Positions 1 to 6,535 of a stretch of 64,000 nt of DNA are shown in pieces. The stretch is from Paragemmobacter straminiformis. GTDB lineage: Bacteria; Pseudomonadota; Alphaproteobacteria; Rhodobacterales; Rhodobacteraceae. Both the position numbers and the translations under genes were made by a program. The DNA is taken from positions 62,001-126,000 of the forward strand of contig NZ_JACLQD010000006.1 of the NCBI RefSeq assembly GCF_014243445.1, given 5' to 3'. Under the pieces are notes generated by a model. That model was not told the DNA's origin. It worked only from the letters and a program-made list of their open reading frames with translations, and did not search any database. The first letter of the stretch is position 1; each line of letters begins with the position of its first letter.

Positions 1-51
1 AAAAGGCAGGACCCTTCGGCCCCGCCCCTTTTCCGCCCTGCGGCGTTTAAA

Positions 52-543
52 TCAGTCGCAAACAAAGCCCTTGCGGAAAGACAGGAACAGGCAGGACTGC
101 CCGTCGCTGCTCCCCGACCGAAGCGCCGATGTCTCGCCCCTTTGCAGCAGGGAATCATCGACCGTCACGCCGCCCCCGTCCACCTCCGGGTTTTGCCCGA
201 CCGTATAGTAGATGCGCGGATCGTCCCCGGCGTCACTGCCGCCTTCGTCGCTGCCGACCTCGTCACCGCCCCCGTCGGTCCCCTCGTCGGTCCCGGCGCC
301 GTCACTTTCGCCGCCACCCTCCCAAGCGACATCGGGCAATTCCTCGTAGACACCCGGATCGACGATCTCGCGGACCTCTTCCTCCGGATCGACAGCCGGA
401 CAGGGACCTTCGGGCAGAACGGCAACCTGCGGATCGGCCTCGTCCACGGGTTCGCCGATGCCCCCCGCCTGCGCTTGCCCCGCACAGAAAGCCATCACCG
501 CCACCATGCCCAAGGCACGCATCGCCCCTGAATCCATGCCCAT
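52..543 (-). CDS. Exported acidic Gly/Asp/Ser-rich protein of unknown function
   Basis: Encodes 163 residues and I do not recognise a family. Residues 1-26 look like a signal peptide ending in AQA, followed by a mature protein rich in Glu, Asp and Gly. Residues about 75-107 are a low-complexity Gly/Ser/Asp/Glu tract. The few cysteines (GPCP near residue 48, QSC and the C-terminal CD) could form disulfides after export. The start at 543 is preceded by an AGG about nine bases upstream; an in-frame ATG at 537 is the alternative. It stands alone downstream of the transaminase and behind a hairpin, so it is probably transcribed separately. A similar acidic Ser/Gly/Asp tail occurs on the coiled-coil protein at 21721-23709. 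Codon pattern and signal peptide support a real gene; function is unknown. Confidence 0.7.
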   Translation of the reverse strand: MGMDSGAMRALGMVAVMAFCAGQAQAGGIGEPVDEADPQVAVLPEGPCPAVDPEEEVREIVDPGVYEELPDVAWEGGGESDGAGTDEGTDGGGDEVGSDEGGSDAGDDPRIYYTVGQNPEVDGGGVTVDDSLLQRGETSALRSGSSDGQSCLFLSFRKGFVCD

Positions 544-565
544 TCTACCGCCTAATCAATAAGTT

Positions 566-593
566 GCCCCCGACTGTCTACGCAGCCGGGGGC
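566..593 (-). terminator. Hairpin behind the transaminase gene
   Basis: An inverted repeat GCCCCCGACTG / CAGCCGGGGGC with one mismatch lies 33 bases after the transaminase stop and before the next gene on the same strand. There is no clear T-run after it, so it is a terminator-like hairpin rather than a textbook intrinsic terminator. Confidence 0.5.
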
Positions 594-625
594 CAAGTCA
601 CAAGCGCAATCCTAGTCAGCGGGCC

Positions 626-2026
626 TCACTCGGCCTTCGCCACCAGCAACCCGTCCGCCTTCAGGCTTGCATAGCTCTCGTCAAGCGAGGTCTTGGCCCG
701 CTCGATCAGAATGTCGATCTCGGCCGGCGTGATCACCAGCGGCGGCGAGATGATCATCCGGTCGCCCACATGGCGCATGATCAGGTTGTTGGCAAAGCAC
801 CGCTCGCGCGTGCGGAATCCCACGGTCCCCGCCTCGCTCGCGAACTTGGCCCGCTTGGCCTTGTCCGGCGTCAGCGCGATCGACCCCATCAGCCCCACCA
901 GCTTTGCCTCGCCCACCAGCGGATGCTCGGTCAGCGCCTCCCAGCGTTCCCGCAGGTAAGGATGCGCCACATCGCGCACATGCTCGATGATATGCTCTTC
1001 CTGCAGGATACGCAGGTTCTCCAGCGCCACCGCCGCCGCGACCGGATGGCCCGAATAGGTGTAACCGTGGAAGAACTCGCCCCCCTCGGCCACGACCCGC
1101 GCCACCTCGTCACAGACGATCGACCCGCCGATGGGCTGGTAACCCGAAGACAGCCCCTTCGCGATGGTCATGATATGCGGGCGGATGCCGAATGTCTGGC
1201 TGCCGAACCAGTTGCCCGTCCGGCCAAAGCCCGTAATCACCTCGTCCGCGATCAGCAGGATGCCGTATTTGTCGCAAATCCGCTGGATTTCCGGCCAATA
1301 GGTCGCCGGCGGCACGATCACGCCCCCCGCGCCCTGCACCGGCTCTCCGATAAAGGCCGCAACCTTGTCGACACCCAGCTCGAGGATCTTGTCCTCCAGT
1401 TCCCGCGCCCGCAGCAGGCCGAATTCGGCCTCGGTCATGTCGCCGCCCTCGCCCCACCAATAGGGCTGGCCGATATGCTCGATCCCGTCGATCATCCCGC
1501 CATGCGCATGGATGGGGGCCATCCCGCCAAGGCTGCCGCCACCCATGGTCGAGCCGTGATACCCGTTCTTTCGGGCGATGATCACCCGCTTCTCCGGCAT
1601 CCCCTTGACCTGCCAGTAGCGCCGCACCAGCCGGATGTTGGTGTCATTGGCCTCCGACCCCGACCCTGCGAAGAACACATGGTTCAGGTCCCCCGGCGCA
1701 AGCTCTGCGATCTTCGCGGCCAGCGCGATGGCCGGAACATGCGTCGTCTGGAAGAAGGTGTTGTAATAGGCCAGCTCCTCCATCTGCCGCGCGGCCACCT
1801 CGGCCAGTTCCTTGCGCCCGTAGCCGATGTTCACGCACCACAGGCCCGCCATGCCGTCGATGATCCGGTTGCCCTCGCTGTCGGTCAGCCACACGCCCTT
1901 GCCCCGCGTGATGATCCGCGCGCCCTTGGTCGCCAGCCCGTTCGCATCGGTAAAGGGGTGCATGTGGTGCGCCGCATCCAGCGCCTGCAGCTCCGCCGTC
2001 GGCAGATGGTTGGTGATCATGTTCAT
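626..2026 (-). CDS. Class III aminotransferase (omega-amine:pyruvate transaminase type)
   Basis: A 466-residue fold-type I PLP enzyme of the class III (ornithine/omega-amine) transaminase family, cytoplasmic. The PLP-binding GSGSEAN motif is at residues 121-127, DEV at 261-263, and the Schiff-base lysine is K290 in TIAKGLSSG. The overall sequence resembles putrescine/amine:pyruvate transaminases (SpuC-like) more than GABA or ornithine transaminases, but the substrate cannot be read from sequence. The start at 2026 has GAGG about nine bases upstream. The next gene upstream on the same strand is a GntR/FCD regulator, and two TTGATCAA-type palindromes sit 60-100 bp upstream of this start, so the gene is probably controlled by that regulator. 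Confidence 0.88.
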   Translation of the reverse strand: MNMITNHLPTAELQALDAAHHMHPFTDANGLATKGARIITRGKGVWLTDSEGNRIIDGMAGLWCVNIGYGRKELAEVAARQMEELAYYNTFFQTTHVPAIALAAKIAELAPGDLNHVFFAGSGSEANDTNIRLVRRYWQVKGMPEKRVIIARKNGYHGSTMGGGSLGGMAPIHAHGGMIDGIEHIGQPYWWGEGGDMTEAEFGLLRARELEDKILELGVDKVAAFIGEPVQGAGGVIVPPATYWPEIQRICDKYGILLIADEVITGFGRTGNWFGSQTFGIRPHIMTIAKGLSSGYQPIGGSIVCDEVARVVAEGGEFFHGYTYSGHPVAAAVALENLRILQEEHIIEHVRDVAHPYLRERWEALTEHPLVGEAKLVGLMGSIALTPDKAKRAKFASEAGTVGFRTRERCFANNLIMRHVGDRMIISPPLVITPAEIDILIERAKTSLDESYASLKADGLLVAKAE

Positions 2027-2086
2027 GGGACAAACCTCGCGGAATCAGCGCATGTGCGACCCTTCGCACCGCTTGACCGCCAGAGT

Positions 2087-2126
2087 ATGATCAAATCCCG
2101 CCGCGTTCAAGAAATTTGATCAAATT
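2087..2126. promoter_or_regulatory. Two TGATCA palindromes, probable GntR-family operator for the transaminase
   Basis: The 14-bp perfect palindrome AATTTGATCAAATT occupies 2113-2126 and a second, weaker site ATGATCAAAT lies at 2087-2096. They lie upstream of the transaminase start at 2026, in locally AT-rich DNA within a GC-rich genome. A third related site is upstream of the GntR gene. The assignment to the neighbouring FCD-GntR regulator is inference from symmetry and position. Confidence 0.55.
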
Positions 2127-2135
2127 ATCCCGCCG

Positions 2136-2208
2136 CTTCCTCTTGCCCCAAATATCCTCGGGGGGAGTCCGTCGGCAAAGCCGATGGACGGGGGGCGGAA
2201 AGCCCCCC
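2136..2208 (-). repeat. 3'-end element, copy 1 (after gntR)
   Basis: Read on the minus strand, 30 bases after the regulator stop: hairpin GGGGGGC-loop-GCCCCCC (2090-2108 offset, i.e. 2190-2208), hairpin GTCCATCGG/CCGACGGAC (2167-2189), then CCCCCCGAGGATATTT and GGGGCAAGAGGAAG (2136-2165). It belongs to the nine-copy family of this window and is probably a transcription 3' end. Confidence 0.7.
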
Positions 2209-2237
2209 GCGCGACGCAGGCCACAGCGGCCGCGGCC

Positions 2238-2897
2238 TCAGATCTCGCCCGCCTCCTGCGCCTGCCGGATCTGGTCGATGCCCTGCTGGATGTCGTTCTC
2301 GATGGCCCGCGCCAGCCCCTTCACATCCCCCGCCCGCATCGCCGCCAGCGCCTCTTCGTGCCGGTCGGGCAAGGCCGTCGCCCCGTAGCGCGCGCAAACC
2401 ACCCGCAGGCTGGGGCCGAACCGCAGCCACAGCGACCGCGCGATATCCACCAGCAAGGGCGCGCCCGACGCCTCGTAAAGCGCGAAATGGAAGGCGTGGT
2501 TGCTCTCGAGGTAATCGGACACCCGCCCCCCCTTGATCGCCGCGTCCACCGCCCCGTCGATCGCCTCCAGCCGGTCGATCAGCGCGGGCGTCAGCGCAGC
2601 CCCCGCCAGTTCGGCAAGCTTCGGCTCGACCGTCAGCCGCACAAAGGCCAGTTGCTCCAGCAGCGCGGGCGTCAGGTTCGGCACCGCCACGCGGCGGTTG
2701 CCCTGCGGCAAAAGCGCCCCCTCGGCGGTCATGCGCCGGATCGCCTCGCGCACGGGGGTCATGCCCGCGTCCAACTCCTTGACCAGTCCCTGAATGGTCA
2801 CCGGCTGCCCCGGTTCCAGCCGCCCGAACAGGATCATGTCGCGCAACCGGCCATAGGTGACCTCGTGCGAGGGAATCTTGCGCGTCTCGTCGTCCAT
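2238..2897 (-). CDS. GntR-family transcriptional regulator with FCD domain
   Basis: A 219-residue regulator. Residues about 10-75 form the winged-helix GntR domain (VTYGRLRDMILFGRLEPGQ, then GMTPVREAIRRM as the recognition region). Residues about 85-205 form the helical FCD ligand domain, which in this family usually binds an organic acid or amine through a His/Asp-coordinated metal. Length is normal for the FCD class. It is followed by a 3'-end element and then the transaminase on the same strand. TTGATCAA palindromes lie upstream of both this gene and the transaminase, so autoregulation plus control of the transaminase is the likely role. The effector is unknown. Confidence 0.9.
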   Translation of the reverse strand: MDDETRKIPSHEVTYGRLRDMILFGRLEPGQPVTIQGLVKELDAGMTPVREAIRRMTAEGALLPQGNRRVAVPNLTPALLEQLAFVRLTVEPKLAELAGAALTPALIDRLEAIDGAVDAAIKGGRVSDYLESNHAFHFALYEASGAPLLVDIARSLWLRFGPSLRVVCARYGATALPDRHEEALAAMRAGDVKGLARAIENDIQQGIDQIRQAQEAGEI

Positions 2898-2945
2898 TCC
2901 GGCCCGTTCCTGCTGCTTCCCCCAATGGTTACGCGCGGGCGCGGG

Positions 2946-2957
2946 ATTTGATCAAGT
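2946..2957. promoter_or_regulatory. TTGATCAA palindrome upstream of gntR
   Basis: ATTTGATCAAGT, about 50 bp upstream of the GntR start at 2897, shares the TTGATCAA core with the pair upstream of the transaminase. This fits an autoregulatory operator; the link is inference. Confidence 0.5.
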
Positions 2958-2971
2958 TCCTTCCGCCCCCC

Positions 2972-4546
2972 TCAGGCGGGAATATAGTCGAACCGCGTGA
3001 AATCCGCCGACCAGCCCTGCCCCGTCAGGTCATAGGCAAGCATTCCGACGAAAGCGCCCGTGAACGAGGCATGCTCCCCCCGCCCCCCCTCGTCCGAGAT
3101 GATCCGCGCGTCCAGTTCCGGCCCGACCGCCTGCATCGCCCCTGCCCCCGCCGCCACCGAAAACCGCTGCACCGCGCCCTCGACCGAAACGCCGATCCGC
3201 ACCGCCCCCGCCCCCAGCGGCACCTTGGCATGGAAACTCAGCGCCTCGCCCGGCCAGTCGCCAAGGCAGGACACCAGCACCAGACAGCGCCCGATATCCG
3301 GCTCGTGGCTGACCAACGCGGCATGGAACTTGTGGCGGTTGTAATAGGTGACCAGCCCCGCCGCCCGCTGCCAGTTGGGCGCCTCGCAGATCACTTCCGT
3401 CCCAGCGCGGTAGCTGTGATGCTCCTGCCGCCGCGCCACCAGTGCCTGCTCGAACCACGACCCAAGGCTCTCTCGCCCCGTCAGCCGCAAGGCGCTGCCG
3501 GTCAGGGTGAACAGCCGCCCGGGATAGGGCGTCCGCAGCCACTGGAACTCGGGCGGCAATTCTGTCGCAAAGCGGCGCAGCACCGGCGCATCCGGCAGCC
3601 GCTCCGCACCCGCCGCCACGGTCACGGGCGGCGCCATCCCGCCCCCCGCCAGATAAAGCCACCCGTCCGCGCGCCATTCCACCCGCGCCAGCCCCATCTC
3701 GCGCCCCAGCGGGCAGAACCCGCCCCCGAGCGGCCGCCCGCACAGGAACGTGTGGAACCCCTCGCCCTCCGGCGTCTCGACATATTGCCCGTGGCCCACG
3801 CGCTGCAATCCATGCGCGGGGTCCGCCACCGTCATCAGATGACCCTGCGGATGCAGCTCATACGGCCCCAAGACCGCCCTGCTCCGCGCCATCGTCACCG
3901 CATGGTCATATCCCGTCCCGCCCTCGGCCGTGGTCAGGTAGTACCAGCCCCCCCGCCTGAACAGATGCGGCGCCTCGGTCAGCCCGCGCCCCGTGCCGGT
4001 GAAGATGGTCGCGACCTCGCCGACCAGCCCGACACCCTCGACCCATTCCTGCGCCTCGATCCCGTCGAAACTGTCATGCGCCGCGTTCAGCCCCGTCCCC
4101 GCACCGCGATGGTTCCAGCGCATGTTCAAAAACCACTTCCGCCCGTCCCCGTCATGAAACAGCGACGGATCGAACCCCGAGGAATTGACATAGACCGGAT
4201 CGGACCATTCCCCCGTAACCGCCTCGCAGGTGACGATGTAGTTGTGCGCGTCCTTGAACGCCCCGTCGAAGCGCTTCACATCTGTGTAGACCAGCCAGAA
4301 CCTGCCATCCGCATAAGACAGGCACGGCGCCCAGACCCCGCAACTGTCAGGGTTGCCGCGCATGTCCAATTGGCTCGCCCGCCGCAAGGGCCGCGCCACC
4401 AGCCGCCAGTTCACAAGATCCGTCGAATGGTGGATCTGCACCCCCGGATACCATTCAAAGGTCGATGTCGCGATGTAATAGTCCCGCCCCACCCGACAGA
4501 TCGACGGATCGGGGTTGAAGCCGCGCAGCACAGGGTTTTCGATCAT
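2972..4546 (-). CDS. Glycoside hydrolase family 43 (beta-xylosidase / arabinofuranosidase type)
   Basis: A 524-residue cytoplasmic GH43 enzyme without a signal peptide. The three catalytic residues of the five-bladed propeller are visible: base D13 (NPDPSI), pKa-modulating D126 (GFDPSLF) and acid E191 (LTEAPH). Residues beyond about 320 form the C-terminal beta-sandwich found in GH43 xylosidases. The start at 4546 (MIENPVLRG) is chosen because the fold begins there, with GGGGAA upstream; the longer reading frame before it is not conserved-looking. It is the last gene of the minus-strand glycoside operon, after a Gfo/Idh dehydrogenase, and presumably trims imported oligosaccharides. Xylosidase versus arabinofuranosidase activity cannot be decided here. 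Confidence 0.9.
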   Translation of the reverse strand: MIENPVLRGFNPDPSICRVGRDYYIATSTFEWYPGVQIHHSTDLVNWRLVARPLRRASQLDMRGNPDSCGVWAPCLSYADGRFWLVYTDVKRFDGAFKDAHNYIVTCEAVTGEWSDPVYVNSSGFDPSLFHDGDGRKWFLNMRWNHRGAGTGLNAAHDSFDGIEAQEWVEGVGLVGEVATIFTGTGRGLTEAPHLFRRGGWYYLTTAEGGTGYDHAVTMARSRAVLGPYELHPQGHLMTVADPAHGLQRVGHGQYVETPEGEGFHTFLCGRPLGGGFCPLGREMGLARVEWRADGWLYLAGGGMAPPVTVAAGAERLPDAPVLRRFATELPPEFQWLRTPYPGRLFTLTGSALRLTGRESLGSWFEQALVARRQEHHSYRAGTEVICEAPNWQRAAGLVTYYNRHKFHAALVSHEPDIGRCLVLVSCLGDWPGEALSFHAKVPLGAGAVRIGVSVEGAVQRFSVAAGAGAMQAVGPELDARIISDEGGRGEHASFTGAFVGMLAYDLTGQGWSADFTRFDYIPA

Positions 4547-4609
4547 GCCATTCCCCGGATGAACCCGCTCCGGCCCCCGAAGGGACCGAAGCCTCGCCTG
4601 GCTTTCGCC

Positions 4610-4630
4610 CGATTTTTCGCAGAAAAATCG
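4610..4630. repeat. Perfect 9-bp hairpin with GCA/TGC loop
   Basis: CGATTTTTC-GCA-GAAAAATCG lies in the 97-bp gap between the GH43 gene and the Gfo/Idh gene, inside the presumed operon. A second hairpin of the same architecture with compensating base changes lies at 27754-27774. It may be an mRNA processing or stability element. Confidence 0.6.
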
Positions 4631-4643
4631 CGGGCGTCGGGCG

Positions 4644-5780
4644 TCAGGCCAGCAGCGCCCGCGCCTCGTCCAGCCCAAGTGCCGCAGGCCGCGTGCAACT
4701 TGTCTGCATGGTGACGAAAGCCCCCGTCTCGCCCGATTTCAGGCAGGCCGTCATCACCTCCACCCCGTGCAGGGCGCGGTCGATCGAGCAGCGCGCATCC
4801 CGCCCCGACAGGATCGCCTGCGCCATATCCGCCAATCCGGCCGACCGGTAATTGGCCAGCGGCGCGGGCATCGAGACATGCTCCTGATTGACCTTGCCGA
4901 AGGGATGGTCCCATGCCGGAACCGCCGCCACCACGCCATCGCGCCCCGCCACCTCGACCGTGCCGCCGAAGAAATTCGGATCCGGCACGTAGATCGTGCC
5001 CTCAGTCCCGTACAGCTCCATATGCCCGCGCCTGTGGCTCCACACATCCCAGCTCGTCGAAAGGTTCACCGTGGCCCCGTTGTGGAATTCCAACAAGGCA
5101 TGGATGTTCGTCGGCGTCCTGACCGGCACCTTCTCGCCCTTCCTCGGCTCGGATGAAATCGTCCGCTCGGTCTCGGCCGCACTGGTCAGCGCCGCCACCC
5201 GCTTCACCGGCCCGATCAGGTTGACCAGATTGGCGATGTAATAGGGGCCCATGTCCAGCATCGGCCCGCCCCCCGGCAAAAAGAAGAAATCGGGGTTCGG
5301 ATGCCAATGCTCCATCCCGTGGCCCATCACCGCAGCCCCGCCCGCCGTGATCCGCCCCACGCGCCCCTCGTCGATCAGGGCCCGCGCCAACTGGTGCGAC
5401 CCGCCCAGAAAGGTGTCGGGCGCGCAGCCCACGGCCAGCCCCTTGGCCTTGGCCAGATCGCGCAGCGCCAGCCCGTCCGCCAGCGACAGCGTCAGCGGCT
5501 TTTCCGAATAGACGTGCTTTCCCGCCTCGAGCGCCGCCTTCGACACCGCGAAATGCGCGTCCGGTATGGTCAGGTTGATGACCACATCCACATCGCCGTT
5601 GCCCAGCAGGTCATCCACCGGCTGCGCCCTTGTGCCGAACTCCGCCGCCCGCGCCTCGGCGGTGGCCTTGTTCACATCCGCCACGGCCCGCACCTCCAGC
5701 CCCTTGAACAGCGGCGCAAGGCGCAGATAGGTGGTCGAGATGTTGCCGCATCCGATGATGCCGATACCCAGCTTTTCCAT
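4644..5780 (-). CDS. Gfo/Idh/MocA-family dehydrogenase (first of two)
   Basis: A 378-residue NAD(P)-dependent oxidoreductase. Residues 5-14 are the Rossmann GIGIIGCGN motif, and EKP at 93-95 carries the conserved lysine of the active site; the C-terminal half is the alpha/beta domain of the family. The ATG at 5780 has a strong GAGGAAC ribosome site six bases upstream, so it is preferred over a TTG at 5792. It follows a TIM-barrel isomerase gene by eight bases in an operon with GH2 and GH43 enzymes. A second dehydrogenase/isomerase pair lies in the divergent LacI operon. Family members oxidise hydroxyls of sugars, inositols or glycosides; the substrate here is probably a sugar released or carried by the transporter (inference). 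Confidence 0.88.
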   Translation of the reverse strand: MEKLGIGIIGCGNISTTYLRLAPLFKGLEVRAVADVNKATAEARAAEFGTRAQPVDDLLGNGDVDVVINLTIPDAHFAVSKAALEAGKHVYSEKPLTLSLADGLALRDLAKAKGLAVGCAPDTFLGGSHQLARALIDEGRVGRITAGGAAVMGHGMEHWHPNPDFFFLPGGGPMLDMGPYYIANLVNLIGPVKRVAALTSAAETERTISSEPRKGEKVPVRTPTNIHALLEFHNGATVNLSTSWDVWSHRRGHMELYGTEGTIYVPDPNFFGGTVEVAGRDGVVAAVPAWDHPFGKVNQEHVSMPAPLANYRSAGLADMAQAILSGRDARCSIDRALHGVEVMTACLKSGETGAFVTMQTSCTRPAALGLDEARALLA

Positions 5781-5788
5781 GATGTTCC

Positions 5789-6535
5789 TCAAAGTGCCCT
5801 GAATGCCGCCAAAGACCGCCGCGCAAAGCGGCTCTGGTCCGACGGGTTGTCATGCTCGATCACGAAGTGCTTCACCCCCAGCGCGCGCAGCGCCGGCAGC
5901 GCCTTGGCCCAGGGCACGATCCCGTCGCCCAGATCGGCCCAGCCGTCCTCGTCCGCGTTCTCGCCCGCCCGCGCCACATCCTTCACATGGGCCGAGGTGA
6001 TGCGCCCCCCGAAGCGTTCGATCCACGCCAGCGCATCCTCGCCGCCGCGCACCACCCATGCCACGTCGATCTCCCATTCAAGGTCCGGCCCGCCCGCGAA
6101 CAGCGCCTCGATCGGCGCGCGCCCGGCCTGCGGGATGAATTCGAAATCGTGGTTGTGCCAGCCAAAGCCCAGCCCCGCCGCCCGCAAGGGCGCCCCCGCC
6201 TTCTGCAACCGCGCGCCCAGCGCGTGCCAGCCGTCCATGTCCCTTGGCCGGTCCTCGGGCATGATATAGGGGCAATAGGCCCGCTCCATCCCGACCGTCC
6301 GCGCCACCTCGAGCACGAAGTCCGGCTCCTCCTCAAGCTGCTGCAAGCCGAAATGTCCGGTCCGCATCACCAGCCCCGTGGCCGCAAGCCCCTCGGCCAG
6401 CTCGGCAAGCTGCGCGCGGTTGCCATAGACACCGCCATAGCCCTCGACCCCGGTGAAACCGGTCGCGGCCAGCATCTCCAGCGTGCCCCGCAAGGGCGGG
6501 AAATTGCGCGAGGTGTAAAGCTGGAAAGACGTCAT
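5789..6535 (-). CDS. Sugar phosphate isomerase/epimerase-type TIM barrel
   Basis: A 248-residue protein of the xylose-isomerase-like (AP endonuclease 2) TIM-barrel family. Metal-ligand stretches typical of the fold are present: the WHNHDFEF region near residue 125, EIDVAW near 155 and HVKDV near 182, and the C-terminal FVIEHD. Such proteins isomerise or epimerise sugars, or act as lyases on 3-keto sugars. GGAAA lies upstream of the start. The start overlaps the beta-mannosidase stop by four bases (ATGA), so the two are translationally coupled. It probably works with the Gfo/Idh dehydrogenase that follows it. Confidence 0.85.
   Translation of the reverse strand: MTSFQLYTSRNFPPLRGTLEMLAATGFTGVEGYGGVYGNRAQLAELAEGLAATGLVMRTGHFGLQQLEEEPDFVLEVARTVGMERAYCPYIMPEDRPRDMDGWHALGARLQKAGAPLRAAGLGFGWHNHDFEFIPQAGRAPIEALFAGGPDLEWEIDVAWVVRGGEDALAWIERFGGRITSAHVKDVARAGENADEDGWADLGDGIVPWAKALPALRALGVKHFVIEHDNPSDQSRFARRSLAAFRAL

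Noticed and set aside
2948-4714. 588-residue Arg/Pro-rich plus-strand frame
   Set aside because: Antisense shadow of the GH43 gene, whose catalytic residues are all identifiable.
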